21,998 nt of DNA, from contig JAIPMN010020275.1 of NCBI GenBank assembly GCA_020650975.1, forward strand, positions 1 to 21,998. The letters are read 5' to 3'. How positions within the stretch are numbered: position 1 is the stretch's first letter; every line of letters starts with the position of its first letter. The translations under genes and the position numbers were made by a program. Positions 1 to 11,500 of the stretch are shown piece after piece. The notes below the pieces were generated by a model. It ran no database searches. It was not told where the DNA came from and saw only the letters and a program-made list of their open reading frames with translations. The stretch is from Apostichopus californicus (lineage: Eukaryota; Echinodermata; Holothuroidea; Aspidochirotida; Stichopodidae).

Positions 1-92
1 TATATCATATATATATATCATATATATATATCATATATCATATATATATATCATATATATATGCCATATATATATATGTCATATATCATAAT
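1..92. repeat. AT-rich imperfect microsatellite
   Basis: Alternating TA dinucleotides interrupted at intervals by C (TATATC, CATATATATA). It runs off the left window edge. Confidence 0.9.
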
Positions 93-683
93 ACATATTT
101 TCTTTAACTTATGATACATGGGTTATTCAAAATACATGTAAGTTAGAGAAAATCCATACATATAGGTCTTTAGCAATTAAATGATACTTCTGTATGTGTA
201 GTAATGACTAGTATTCTTAACTAACATTTCTCTTGCTTCACCAGCTCTTGTTTATAACATGTAGGTAAATGGGATGTGCTTGGTATTAATCCCTCTTCCC
301 TCACCATGGAACATTACGACTAACAATCGTCTTATTAATCGGTTTCTTGTGAGAACCCTATATTGGAGACCAATCATCCATGATAGGAAAATGATCCAGT
401 GATTTACTGAAGGTTTGGTATTAAAGGAAAGAATGTCGTGTGGGAGGAATATAATATATATTCTTGGTTATGAAATTTTGTAATGGAAACGTGAAGAGTT
501 ACATTGTCATAATAAATGATGTAACTGTCTTGTTTTGGTGGCATTTTCTGCACAGACAATAAAAGAGATGGGAAAGGCACGTCAGGAATCTGTCCCCTTT
601 TTTTCTTTTCTTGTTTTATTGTTAAATACATCTTTGAACTATCAGAGCTTAAATTGCTGCTGAACGAAGCAATTTACTGATAC
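93..683. other. Intergenic stretch with nothing recognisable
   Basis: AT-rich sequence with no convincing exon, RNA gene or repeat. The open frame at 404-631 (minus strand) has low-complexity composition and no splice-site support. Confidence 0.6.
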
Positions 684-692
684 AACCTGTAT

Positions 693-1314
693 GGTTCTAG
701 GACAAAATCCCCCCGGCCAAAATCCCCCCGTAAATGTGAGGGCTCCTGTTAGGGTACCTGTGAGGGTACCGGTCAAGGTACTGGTCATGTGACTGGTCAG
801 GGTGCCGGTCATCATACTGGTCACTGTACCGGTAGAGTTCCACTCAGTGTACTGGTTAGGGTGCTGGTCAGGATACCAGTCAGGATACTGGTCAGGGTAC
901 CGGTCAGGCGACTGGTAGGGAGATCAGTGAGGGTAATTGTGAGGCTACCTGTTAGTGTGACATTCAAGGGACCGGTCAAGGTACTGGTCAAAGTACTGGT
1001 CATTGTACCAGTACTAGTACGTGTCAGAGTACGTGTCAGGGTACGTGTCAGGGTGCCTTTCAGGGGTAACTGTCAGGCTAACTATTAGTGTACCGGTCGG
1101 GGTATGATCGGGGTACTGGTCCGAAACCACTGAGAGTACCAGTAGGGGTGCCGGTGGGGGGAACTGGTGGAGGTACCGGTGGGGGTACCAGTGGGGGTAC
1201 CGGATGACGGGACCGGGATGACGCATTTTTGTAAAGAATTGATGGGATTTTTTATTACTTGGGGGGATTTTGGCTTGGGGGGATTTTCTCCTAGGGGGAT
1301 TTTGTCCTGTCACC
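693..1314. mobile_element. MULE-like non-autonomous DNA transposon carrying a minisatellite
   Basis: The termini are inverted repeats: left GGTTCTAGGACAAAATCCCC, right (complement) GGTGACAGGACAAAATCCCC. Both continue into further AAAATCCCCCC blocks. The 9-bp sequence AACCTGTAT flanks it directly on both sides (684-692 and 1315-1323) as a target-site duplication, or 10 bp if the preceding C is counted. A 9-10 bp duplication fits Mutator-like elements, but no transposase is present, so the superfamily is inferred. The interior is almost wholly a 12-bp tandem repeat. Confidence 0.75.
736..1203. repeat. 12-bp minisatellite, about 39 units
   Basis: Diverged copies of a 12-bp unit close to GTCAGGGTACYG, with a few single-base indels; the span of 468 bp is about 39 units. 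Because 12 is a multiple of 3, several frames stay open on both strands and read as four-residue repeats (VRVL/TLTG types). Those frames are by-products of the repeat, not genes. Confidence 0.9.
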
Positions 1315-1323
1315 AACCTGTAT

Positions 1324-2437
1324 AACCCCTTTCTGACGACGTGTGGGGTGCTTTCCAGAGGGGAGAATAACGAAATGTACCTTGAAACCCAGGATCATTC
1401 CAATTTTCATTTAATTAAACCCAGCAAGTGGCAGAGAATGGGATTTTAAGAGAAACGTCGCCCTTTAGTATATATGTAAGAAAATCAACACACTGTAACT
1501 GATGGGGAAATTATGAAAGATTTTAAGAAGCAGATTTTTGGGTAGAATGGGATTTGAACCACCTGACCATGGGATAATTTTAATCAATAATACAACAGTG
1601 CTCTGTTCTGTTCTTCCTGTTAAATGTCTGTAAGTGTGATGGCTAAGTCATTCCAAACAAATTTTCTGTGACAAATGTTCATTTCCCCAGACAGGTTACC
1701 TGGCAACAGGTCTGACAAGAGGGAGGGGGGTACATACATCATCACGAGGGTCAATTAGGTTGCTAAGAGATAAATAATTTATTCTCATTTTCATAGTATA
1801 CTTTGGGAAATAAGTAGGAGGGGGAGGGTGGCCGGGCTAGTGACATCTTTGCCCAGAGTCCAACCTTACTCTCCTTGCTACTTTCCTTGTTACTGTCTGT
1901 CAAACACTCCTGTGATCCTTTTAATGAATACTAACCTCTGAAAAGAATATATAGAGCAACTTTAGGTCAAATTTTGCCACAACTTTTGTAATTCATAACC
2001 TCAAATATTCTCATATGGAATAAGTATAAATACTATCATATACATACATCATATTTAACAAAATCATTGAACAGCATACACATTTCATATATATCTATAT
2101 ATATATATATGAATATCATAAATATCACTTTGCATTCCCTCTAAAATTTCTCAAAGGCAGTGGTTGGATTTAACCTAATGCTTATCAACTCACCTGAACC
2201 CCATCTTAACCATTTTACCACTATCTTGCATTGGAATCCCACCACCAATGGAAAACATCACCCTTATTAATATTTTATCATTTTACACCAGGGTATAGAA
2301 AATATCTGTTACATGATTTCAAATGGCAATATGTTTACACAGCACACAGAAGAGCTTAATGGAATGGATACTTTGTACCACAGTGAAGAAAACTATATAA
2401 AGTATGCATAACACACACATAAACTGTCAAAAATACT
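1324..2437. other. Intergenic stretch, no gene seen
   Basis: AT-rich non-coding sequence. The only structure is a short TA run at about 2086-2110 and a tRNA B-box-like sequence on the minus strand near 1555. No gene can be supported. Confidence 0.55.
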
Positions 2438-2445
2438 GTTTAAAG

Positions 2446-2777
2446 CAAGGGCGTAGGAACCAGGGGGCGCCAGCCCCCCCAGTGAAAAATATGGGGGGCG
2501 GAAGTATCATTCCGCCCTCCGCTCCGCAAGTCAGAAAACCCCTTTTTCATTTCCAAATGAGAAAAAAATCTCATTTGGAGCACCAAATTGCATCTAAGGC
2601 CAGGTGAAAATGCAAAATTATTTACAAAATGGAGTGGGTGTTGAAGTGTGCTATATTGAACCAAATTGCATCTGAGGCCACCTGGAAATGCAAAAAAAAC
2701 CCTCCCCTTAGACCCCTCTCCCAGGCCGGCCATCAGTTTTTAGCCCCTCCACTCAAAAGTACCTTCCTACACCACTG
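2446..2777. mobile_element. hAT-type MITE
   Basis: A 332-bp element with terminal inverted repeats (left CAAGGGCGTAGGAAC, right complement CAGTGGTGTAGGAAG), flanked by an exact 8-bp duplication GTTTAAAG (2438-2445 and 2778-2785). The 8-bp site with T at position 2 and A at position 7, and CA...TG ends, fit the hAT superfamily. No transposase is encoded. An internal unit of about 36 bp (ACCAAATTGCATCTRAGGCC...) occurs twice, at about 2582 and 2660. The open frames across it are incidental. Confidence 0.85.
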
Positions 2778-2785
2778 GTTTAAAG

Positions 2786-5191
2786 TCACATTTTAAACCT
2801 ACTTCTACTTTCTTAATCTTTTTAAGAAATTCTTGAATGATCAAGTCATCTCTACAAACCAATTTGTGTTGGCATCAGTAGATGGTGGCAATTTCTCTAC
2901 ATGTTATTGATGAAACTATGTACACTAGTTAATAGTGAACAGTCACACTATTTTAAACATCACTGACTTTTTTCATTAAATGCAGCACTTTTAGCTAATA
3001 TCATAACATCCCTACTATACCTGTGAGGATTGGGTTCTTATCTCTTCACGTCAGTTATGAACATTATGTATTTAGCTATCATTGTTTATTGGTCACTAAT
3101 CAACCCAGCAACAATATTAGTTTAATGCCATCCAATTGGAATGTTTCCTTAGTAGTTATTACGTATGCTAGGAACACAATAGATTCATGATATAGAAGGG
3201 GAAAAAATGCCGTTTTTTCTACTTAAGAATGGTAAAGCTCTCTTTGGATTAATCTTTTTCACGTTGTAGGAGAGCAAAGAATCTGTACTGTTGATATAGC
3301 ACACCTTGCTGCTGCACCCTAAACCACACCAAACTCACAAGGTCAAGTTTTAGATATGGAAGGTCAAGGTTCATAATCTACTTATCAGGCAATTAAAGTT
3401 AGACAAGTCACTTCTGAATAACAAATTGTTAATAAATTAAATTGGAAGAAAACTATGAAGAAAACATTTAACCCCCCCCCACCCCCACATCCCATCCTCT
3501 GGTTTCCTCCTTCCATGAAATAAATAAACAAGAGCATGAAAACTGGAAACAAATCTATTAAGATATCCTAAATACCCTGGATATAAATTGTATATTGATG
3601 GAGAAAATATCAGCCTCTCTGTAATAAATAAATGAAAATAAATATTTTATTTGTGTCTCACTTTGTAAAGTTAAATAGTTAACTTGAATAACTTCTCTTT
3701 TTTTTGTGTTCTATTGTACTTACATTATGTGGAAATTTTGAGGTATTAACTAACTGGCTATACTATTATGATATGGTCAAACATGGAGGAAAGCTTTACA
3801 AGCTCAATTTCCAATTTTTTTTCATTTAGAAATTGATCCGTGACGATTTACGACTAAACAAAACATCACGTTTGTTGTTAACTGTGATATAGGCCTAGAC
3901 ATATTGAACACATCTTGTAGTTTACAAATCTTAAAGTATTAAAATTTGGCAGTTTTTCATATTAAACTATGATATTTAGGAATGGAAAAGTTGCAGCTAT
4001 CCTTTAAATTTATTATTTAAAAATTTGTGCAGTGTTACGGTCAGTTAATGTAACCTGTTCCTCATATCTTTGACCTGACAATCAATATCAAAGTGGTGTG
4101 CTATGTTGGAAAGAAAATTACCACGTCACAGCCATTATGAAGGTGTTCTAGTTCTAACAAGAGTTAGTCCATTGTTTACCTATTGATAGACAATGGAAAT
4201 TCAGTTTTCTTTTGTTACAAGTTCTAAATTAAAATATGGGATGAATCTTATATGTGCTTTGTATCAAATGAAAACTAAATAACATGGTTTCCAAATATTA
4301 GTGTACCATGATACAGTAAATGCCATAAAGAAAACATAACAGCCCGTCAGGCTAACTTTGTGCAAAATGTGAAAGATATAATCCCAAATGTGAATGAAAT
4401 ATTGAGCATTTCTAAACATTTATGTCAAGTAAAACTTGAAAATTTTTCAGACCACATTCTGCAACGGAGCTGAAAATTAAGCCTAAAATTTTTTTGAGGT
4501 TTCACAAAATGTCCAAGATTATCACACTTTCACATGTAATTGGCCACAGTGAATTTTTAAAGAATGTTTGTCTGTTTTGTGCAAAATATGAATATTGTCA
4601 CACATATTTGTGTGAACAATGAAATAAAAATTTATAACATTTTAAGTAAGGTTGTGTAGAGTTGACTTTGTGCAAAGTGTCAAAGTTATCATATCTTTAC
4701 ATGCCTATGTCACTATGAGTCTTACATATGGTTCTATGTGATGTGCATATTAATAATGATATTACGATATAACACTTTTATTGCTATAATAACAATTTCA
4801 GTGGTCCAAAATCTGAACATCATCACATGTTTTGTTTTTTTTCTTACAAAAGGACAAACTGAACTTTCCATCAGATCTAGGTTGGAATACAAAAACTGCA
4901 ATCTAGAAATCTTTTCAAAAACAAACATCAGCCATTTTATAATTTAAGGGTGAAGAGACTTTCATTGAATATATGCCTAGAACTCTACTGATTAGCATAT
5001 TACACTCTAGGGAAGAAAATGCTGTTAATTGGTTAGATTAATTATCATCTGATTGCTGAATACTTCACATGGGGTTTTAACACCAACTTAACCTGTGTCG
5101 ATGAAACGTCATCTAACGAAAGAGGGCACTGAACGTTTCCAATTGGAACACAATTCACAGCCTTAAAGCATGACATAATAACCTGTAATAA
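2786..5191. other. Long intergenic stretch, no gene seen
   Basis: AT-rich sequence without exon-like open frames supported by splice sites. It contains a C-rich tract (about 3473-3487) and a family of degraded direct repeats at 4350-4706 (separate entry). The overlapping frames at 4734-4947 lack coding character. Confidence 0.55.
4350..4706. repeat. Degenerate dispersed repeats, TTTGTGCAAAATGT type
   Basis: Related segments occur at about 4352-4382, 4500-4536, 4572-4604 and 4662-4706. Each has a core like TTTGTGCAAAATGT (or TTCACAAAATGT), followed by AAGATTATCACAC or a variant and then ACATG. Spacing is irregular (roughly 75-150 bp) and copies are diverged, so this is an old tandem array or chance-enriched sequence. 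Confidence 0.4.
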
Positions 5192-5197
5192 TTTATT
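5192..5197 (-). terminator. Putative CEP72 polyadenylation signal
   Basis: The plus-strand TTTATT reads AATAAA on the minus strand, about 190 nt past the CEP72 stop. A GT-rich stretch follows 30-50 nt further on (about 5146-5163), as expected for a downstream element. The implied 3' UTR is about 210 nt. Confidence 0.6.
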
Positions 5198-5385
5198 GCC
5201 TCATGTTGGTGTTGGTCAGTGGAAGGTCCTGATGTAACTTTCGAAACTTACAATTTAAACCAAACAGTTTGAACCACGTTGAGTACTTCCGTCAATGTTA
5301 CAAACCATTCAGATCAGTTATTGAAACATTATAACAAGTACCAAACACCTTACATATATTCTGCCATAGATAACACTAAAACCCT

Positions 5386-5542
5386 TTAGACCAGATTCTG
5401 GTTACGATCCGAGGTAGGAATCATATTAATGCTGTTCTTTAACTCCCCGTAGGACCAGTGGAGCTGTTTAACTTCCTGCAAGTGACGTTTCTTTAGTTCA
5501 TCCATCTCTTTCAGTAAATGGTCGTTGGTGGTTACTAAAGAC
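5386..5542 (-). CDS. CEP72: CEP72 exon 14 and stop codon
   Basis: Encodes the end of codon 565 to residue 616, then TAA at 5388-5386. SLVTTNDHLLKEMDEL and QLHWSYGELK match the human C-terminus (SLVSTNEHLLQEL, MHWSYQELK). The final ten or so residues are divergent. Confidence 0.95.
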
Positions 5543-8500
5543 CTGAAAATGATAAGAATGCATTTTAACTCTATTTAACTCATGCTGTGTCACTTAGATT
5601 TAATAATTGTACAAAGCAAACCTCCTCCCCCCCCCCCCCACCTCAAAACAGGAGAAATGTTCAGGTGTAAATGCTCACAAGGTCATAGCTTGTAACTGTT
5701 CTAGAGATGCTTTAAATGTGGTATAACGCTGCATGCTTTTAGCTGTCCACTTCAGAGGCTACGGACAGAACAAAAAGTTTGAGTTATGCTATAATTCTGA
5801 TGCCATTGTGTAATTAATTAATTTTCTATTGCAAAAGCTTTGGGATGATGCTGGAAAAGGTAGAGCCATCCACCCTTTGGTGTTCCTTATGTTTGTCATC
5901 TCATTCAGGGATTGAAAGTTTAATTCAATTCGGTGTAAAATATTCCGAGGTAAAAGGACTATATCTTGGAATTGTACCACAGCACTAAGGATAGACTCAA
6001 TTTTTTTCTGTGTATTACAACGAACAAGTACAGACACTCGGCCAGTATTTTCACAAATATTGGAAAGACAGTGAATATATTGAGTTCCTTACTTGTGACT
6101 TTCTTGCAGCATGTTGGCTAGTTCTTGAAGTTGTTTAAAGTGTTTTATCTGAAATTTGAGCTTCTCATTTTCAAGTAGTAAGGAGTCAACGTCTCTCCTC
6201 AAACCTAAAGAGGGGACAAAAACAGAAAAAAACTGTTAAGATTCAGAGGTAAGGTAGATATATTGGGCTTTGATCTTAGTTTTTTTAACCAGTTTTGATG
6301 ATGGAGAAGGAAAGATGGAGAAAAGGGGCCAAGGCAAAGGGGAGGGAGGGGGGAGGATGGAAGGGCAAGGGATAGGGAAAAGAGATGGGAAGAGCAGTGA
6401 AGACATGGGGTCAAGGGATTGGATAGAAGTTACTTTACCAACAAACCTAAAAAGCAATAAGCAGGAAATGCTGATTACTTCTTGCTAATTTACCAAAGCA
6501 AAATTTAAGCCAAAAGGTAAGAATAAATAAAAATCAATATTCCCTCCCCTGTCAGTAGTTTCCCCTCCTCCCACATGAGTGCAATACAGTGTTACCTTCA
6601 TCTACTCCAGCTTTAAGTGGGTGAATCACACCATTAGGTTCCCTCGTCTTCAGTAATTGGTTTTGAAGAAGAGAATTCTTTTCCATAGAATCCTGGAGTT
6701 TACCCTGGAGAAGCCGCTGAAAGGCAAGTGGGAACAATTGTTAGCTTGACTAGTCAAACACTAAAGAAAATCATTTCAAATCATGCAGAAAACTAGTGAG
6801 AAAACCATTAAACATTTCTGACTTAGTATTTGCATGTTATCAATTCTGACACAAAAATTGGTTGTGGTGACAATAATTTATGGGGATGTTTTAATAATTC
6901 TGAACAACTTTAACCTTACATGTAGTAATTCTCAGTAAACATTTCAAATAATGCAGAAAACTATTCAACATTTCTGACTTAGTATTTGCATGTTATCAAT
7001 TCTGACACAAACATGAGTTGTGGTGACAATACTTTATGGGGATGTTTGAATAAGTCTGATCAACTATAATCTTACATTTAGTATTAATCCTCAGTAAACT
7101 TGGTAAGAGTAGCAGGAAACCACAGATCAAACATAGCATAGCAAACATAGCAGGAAACCACAGATCAAACATACATGGCTGCTTTGAGAAATATAGCATC
7201 ACATTACCTTCTTAAAGACTCCTTTTTTTTACTAGACTTTACAGTATCTTAATGACAACAGAATGAACTTCCTTAACTGGGGTAACAACTGGTACAAACA
7301 TCCCCAAATGGCAGACTGAAGGATACAAAAGTGTCCAGACAAAAAGGCCATATTATTTAGGAAATCAAGTTTCAAAAGTGATTATTGCTTCAAATGGCTA
7401 AAGGGCAGCAACATTCTCTCTGTTATTTTTTTCTTGCAACTCAAGTCATATCTTTGAAACCTAATGGTTTGGCCACCCTCAGCATTTATAAACAAACAGT
7501 CTCCTTCTCATAGATTTGGGGTCTTTCAACATTCTTTGTGCAAGGCTTAAATTCTGTCAGAGAACAAATAAATTGTACCCCTTGAAATGATGATTGCTAG
7601 GTACCTGTCAGCAATGAAAAGGCTATCAAAGAAAGCATCAGTTTCAGCATGGGCTTTATTTCTTGCTTTCTCTTCTTCTAGGTTTTCTTGTTTAAAGTTT
7701 TCTTCCTTGTCTCTTCTGGTTTGCTTTCCAGCCTTCCAGTTGCTTATAAGCTTAATGAACAACCGTCATTTGAACTTACTGTGAATTTTGTACACTGAGC
7801 ACCTGTATTGCCTTTTGTAAACATGTGACAAAGTAACTTTGAATAAAATTGAATTTGAATCTATCATGACTGAATAATTGGACGTCAAAAACAGCTACAA
7901 TTATATTTTTACTTACTACTTCCTCTTGTGTTTCCCACAATCCCTTTTCCAATTCTTTGTGAAATTGATGACCGTCTCCTTTCCTTCTCTCTTCGACCTC
8001 TCCTCTCAGAATAAGATTCTCTTTCTCTAGCTTCTTCATCATTTCATCAAACTTACTGGCAGGACTCGGATGGGAGGCTAAGTTTTCAAGGAATGCTGTC
8101 TTTATGATATGTCTTGCTTGTGCTGTAGAAGAAAAGGACTTTGTGCTTTTCAAATGACACTGAGGGAGTATCTCCAAAGATGACATTATATCATATAATG
8201 GAATCTGGATCTCACAACAAATGAGGAGAAGTTCAAACAAAAGATTCCTCTATTTGTTATTCACATCTGATTTTGATTAAAGCTCACTTTGTCAGGCAAA
8301 ATCATCTTGCCAGTGGGATTGTAAACAAAATATTGACATTTCAAGAATATTTACAACAACAACAACAACAATACAGTACCACCATAATATTACATGTCAT
8401 AAATATTACAAATGTTGCACTTATCAAAATAAAATGAAACCAGAGACTATGACTACAGCTGCCCTGGCATAGAATGAGGAAACTCACAAATAAAATTCTG

Positions 8501-11500
8501 CCTTTCTTCCAAAGGTTTACCACATTTGGACATATCATAGCTTGACCAATAGAAGTAAAAGTGAAACCTTACCTTGAAATTTACCATGATAATGAAGAGA
8601 CCTGGATCCATTCCAGTATCTATCGACTAGATGAAGCAGTGACAGAAGCAGCTCATCGCTGGCATCCTTGATGACTGGAGACGGTCTTGTATCTTTAGTT
8701 TCTTTTGGAGGCTAGGGTAAAAAAATATATATATACATATAAATAAATAAATAAACAAAAATAATATATCAGCTCATTACTGGCATCCTTGATGACTGGA
8801 GATGGTCTTGTATATTTAGTTTCTTTTGGAGGCTAGGGTAAAAAAAAATATATAAATATATATAAATAAATAAACAAAAATAATATATCAGCTCATCACT
8901 GGCATCCTTCATGACTGGAGATGGTGTTGTATTTTTAGTTTCTTTTGGAGGCTAGGGGGAGAAAAAAATAAAAAAAATACTGTCAATTGAATTCAGATAC
9001 TGGTAACTTAGAACATAAATTTGTTCAACTAACAAGAGAAACTGCTTAAAATGGACATTGCAGTAGTTGTTTGCTAACTAAAGATGCTGGAAATTTTCTG
9101 CATCTGTAGGTTCAAACCACATGCTCATAACATTGTGTATGGCAAATGTTGGTGGTAGATTGTGAATTATCTGGCAACGACAGAGTGTATGATGTTATCA
9201 TGGAAAATTCAGCTGAAATTTTGTTTTTGGCTTCACAACATTTTACTCACTTATTCGGAGGAAAATAATATTTTTATAGCAGTTGTAGTTTGATGAAATT
9301 CTAACTAAAGAGAATCTTGAAAGCTAAACAAATTTTCAACTGTATCAGGTTTCAAGGGATAAATCAACAAGAAAGATTAGCCATCATGAAAATCACAGAC
9401 CAGGTACTGTGATATATTCCAGGGAAGAATCAAGGATTTAGCCAGTGAAAGTTCCATTCGATCAACCATTTCTTGAGTTATGGACAAGATAATAAGACAG
9501 GCTTTTCAACTAACAGTGTGGACATATCTTTTCTCTTCCATATAAATGGCATATCGTCAGCCACCGGAATATCCCTTAAACTTTGCATGTCATTATCATG
9601 ATTAATTATTCGTATTTACCTCAAAGAGTCTCTGAACATGCGGTGGTTCTTTGTATTCTTCCAACTGTGCTTCACTCGGAGCCCTTTTAACCGATGTTTC
9701 ATGATCTGGAAAGACATGGAAACGAAAAGTCAAACTACATCCTACAGTCCAAAGTACACCAAATATTACAAAACCTGAGACAGAATGTGCTAGTCCATGA
9801 GTAGTTCCAGTGAAGTCTGGTTACAATCTACAGTCTTAAGTACACAAAATATTACAAAACCCATTTCAAAATGTGCTAGTCCATTGATTAGTAGTTCAAT
9901 TGAGATCTGAGGAGATCAAAGTTAAGTTTTCATCTATAAGTTATCCCATATGTCTATCCCATAAGAAATGGTTTTTACAAATGGTGAAATTTTTTTATTG
10001 GAATTGCACACTGAAGTTATTGTGCAAGCCAGCAACCATTCCATATCTATATGTATGTGTTGAATACACATACTTACACCTCTACAAGTCTATCTCTACT
10101 TAATTATAGAACATAATATAAAGGCCTACATAAGTCACATTGCTACATAAGTTACCTCAGATATAGTCTGACACATTAATTTAATTTCCTAGCATCATGC
10201 CAAAACCTTGATCTAGGATCATACAAATAACTTGATCTCATTATCTAATGGTCTTTGAAATAGTCCCCGTGCCAGAAAAAAAAATTGACATTGGCCACTA
10301 AATTCTGAAAACAAGCATCAGTCAAACCCTGCACCATTTAGCTGTAAGACTCAGCTAGGAAAAACAGAAACAGTTGACGCAAGAGGTTCATGCTCCACCA
10401 CCTCCCTCCAGGAACAAGAAGGCATTTAAAATGCCTAACCAAGGCATAGGCTTCATGCAAAAGGATATTTATTGCGAAGAAGGATTCAAAATGACCAACT
10501 CTTCAAGGAAGAATGACATCCTACTGGATCTCCTCGACCAAAAACATCCCTTCACAAAACATCACTTTCAATTATTATTTATTAGGTATTTATTTATTAT
10601 ATTATTTCACATTATTCAAGGAACTACATTGGACAGTCGGACACAAGAACTGTTCCGACACAAGCAATTCTACAGGAAATGTCATCCAAATTCTTGATTA
10701 CATACCATAGGGTTACTACGGCAACCTTTTCTAAACTGACCAATCAGAGTTGACTTTCAGATGATACATACCTGCTTTAGGATTTGGAGTAAAATGTCCT
10801 TTTGAAGTATAAGATGTGTAAGCATCATGTTCTTTAGAGTATCCTCCTCCGTTTGGTAACACTGAGTCTCCGCCATCTTGGAAATGAACTTGGCCTTTTG
10901 TTTTTCTGTAGGTAGAATACTCATGGTGTGATGCATGATGGGAAGCCCCTGGCTGACCTAGAAGAGAAGATTATGCACAGATGGAGTCAAAGTACAACTT
11001 AATTGCAAAGAGCTAGCTATGATAACTACAGCAAATTGGGAAAACTTAGCATTGAGTCATTGACTAGATTCTAAATCTAAACTTCCTTCAGCCTCAAATG
11101 AGATTTCCAGCTTACAGGATTTGCAGGAGAAATTGGTGGACCACTCTCGTTTTACAAGCTAGATATAACTGTCAACAATGTCTTCAGTAATACGTCAAGC
11201 TTAAGAAGAAAATTAAACTAAAAATTGGTCTAAAATTTGTGAGTTCTCTTGGAAAGAAACAAGTATATATATATATAATTAACAAGATGGTGAGTCAGAA
11301 GAAAAAGCTGTCACTACTAAAAACCTCCCTTATCAGCCTAACTTAATTTATCTGAATGCTTCACTATGACCTTCAAGGTACTAATGTATAATACTACACA
11401 GTGATGTTATTAGATGGTGATGCTGAATCATCTGTTTATTCCGTTAACCCAAAAGAGAAAAAGGAAGGAAGGGGAGAGGGGGGGGGGGAATGAGGAAATA

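Noticed and set aside
642-1316. Overlapping open frames on both strands with repeating TLTG/VRVL-type protein
   Set aside because: They are created by the 12-bp minisatellite, whose length is a multiple of three; they have no independent coding evidence.
1535-1570. tRNA-like T-arm on the minus strand (GGTTCAAATCCC)
   Set aside because: The T-stem does not pair properly and no A box, anticodon arm or acceptor stem is found at the right distance; at most a worn SINE B box.
7547-7762. Charged, coiled-coil-like minus-strand frame (KARNKAHAETDAFFDS) ending at a good donor (GACAG|gtacct), as an extra CEP72 exon
   Set aside because: Exons 11 and 12 join in phase 0 and already give a continuous coiled coil like the human protein. 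This segment would shift the frame, or hit a stop with its other acceptor.
10374-10697. A 107-codon plus-strand frame in CEP72 intron 8
   Set aside because: No recognised similarity, no splice or promoter context, and a second overlapping frame is equally open; not enough to call a gene.
10866-10880. AAGATGGCGG, a YY1-like promoter motif on the minus strand
   Set aside because: It lies inside CEP72 coding exon 8, far from the start site, and is explained by the codons.
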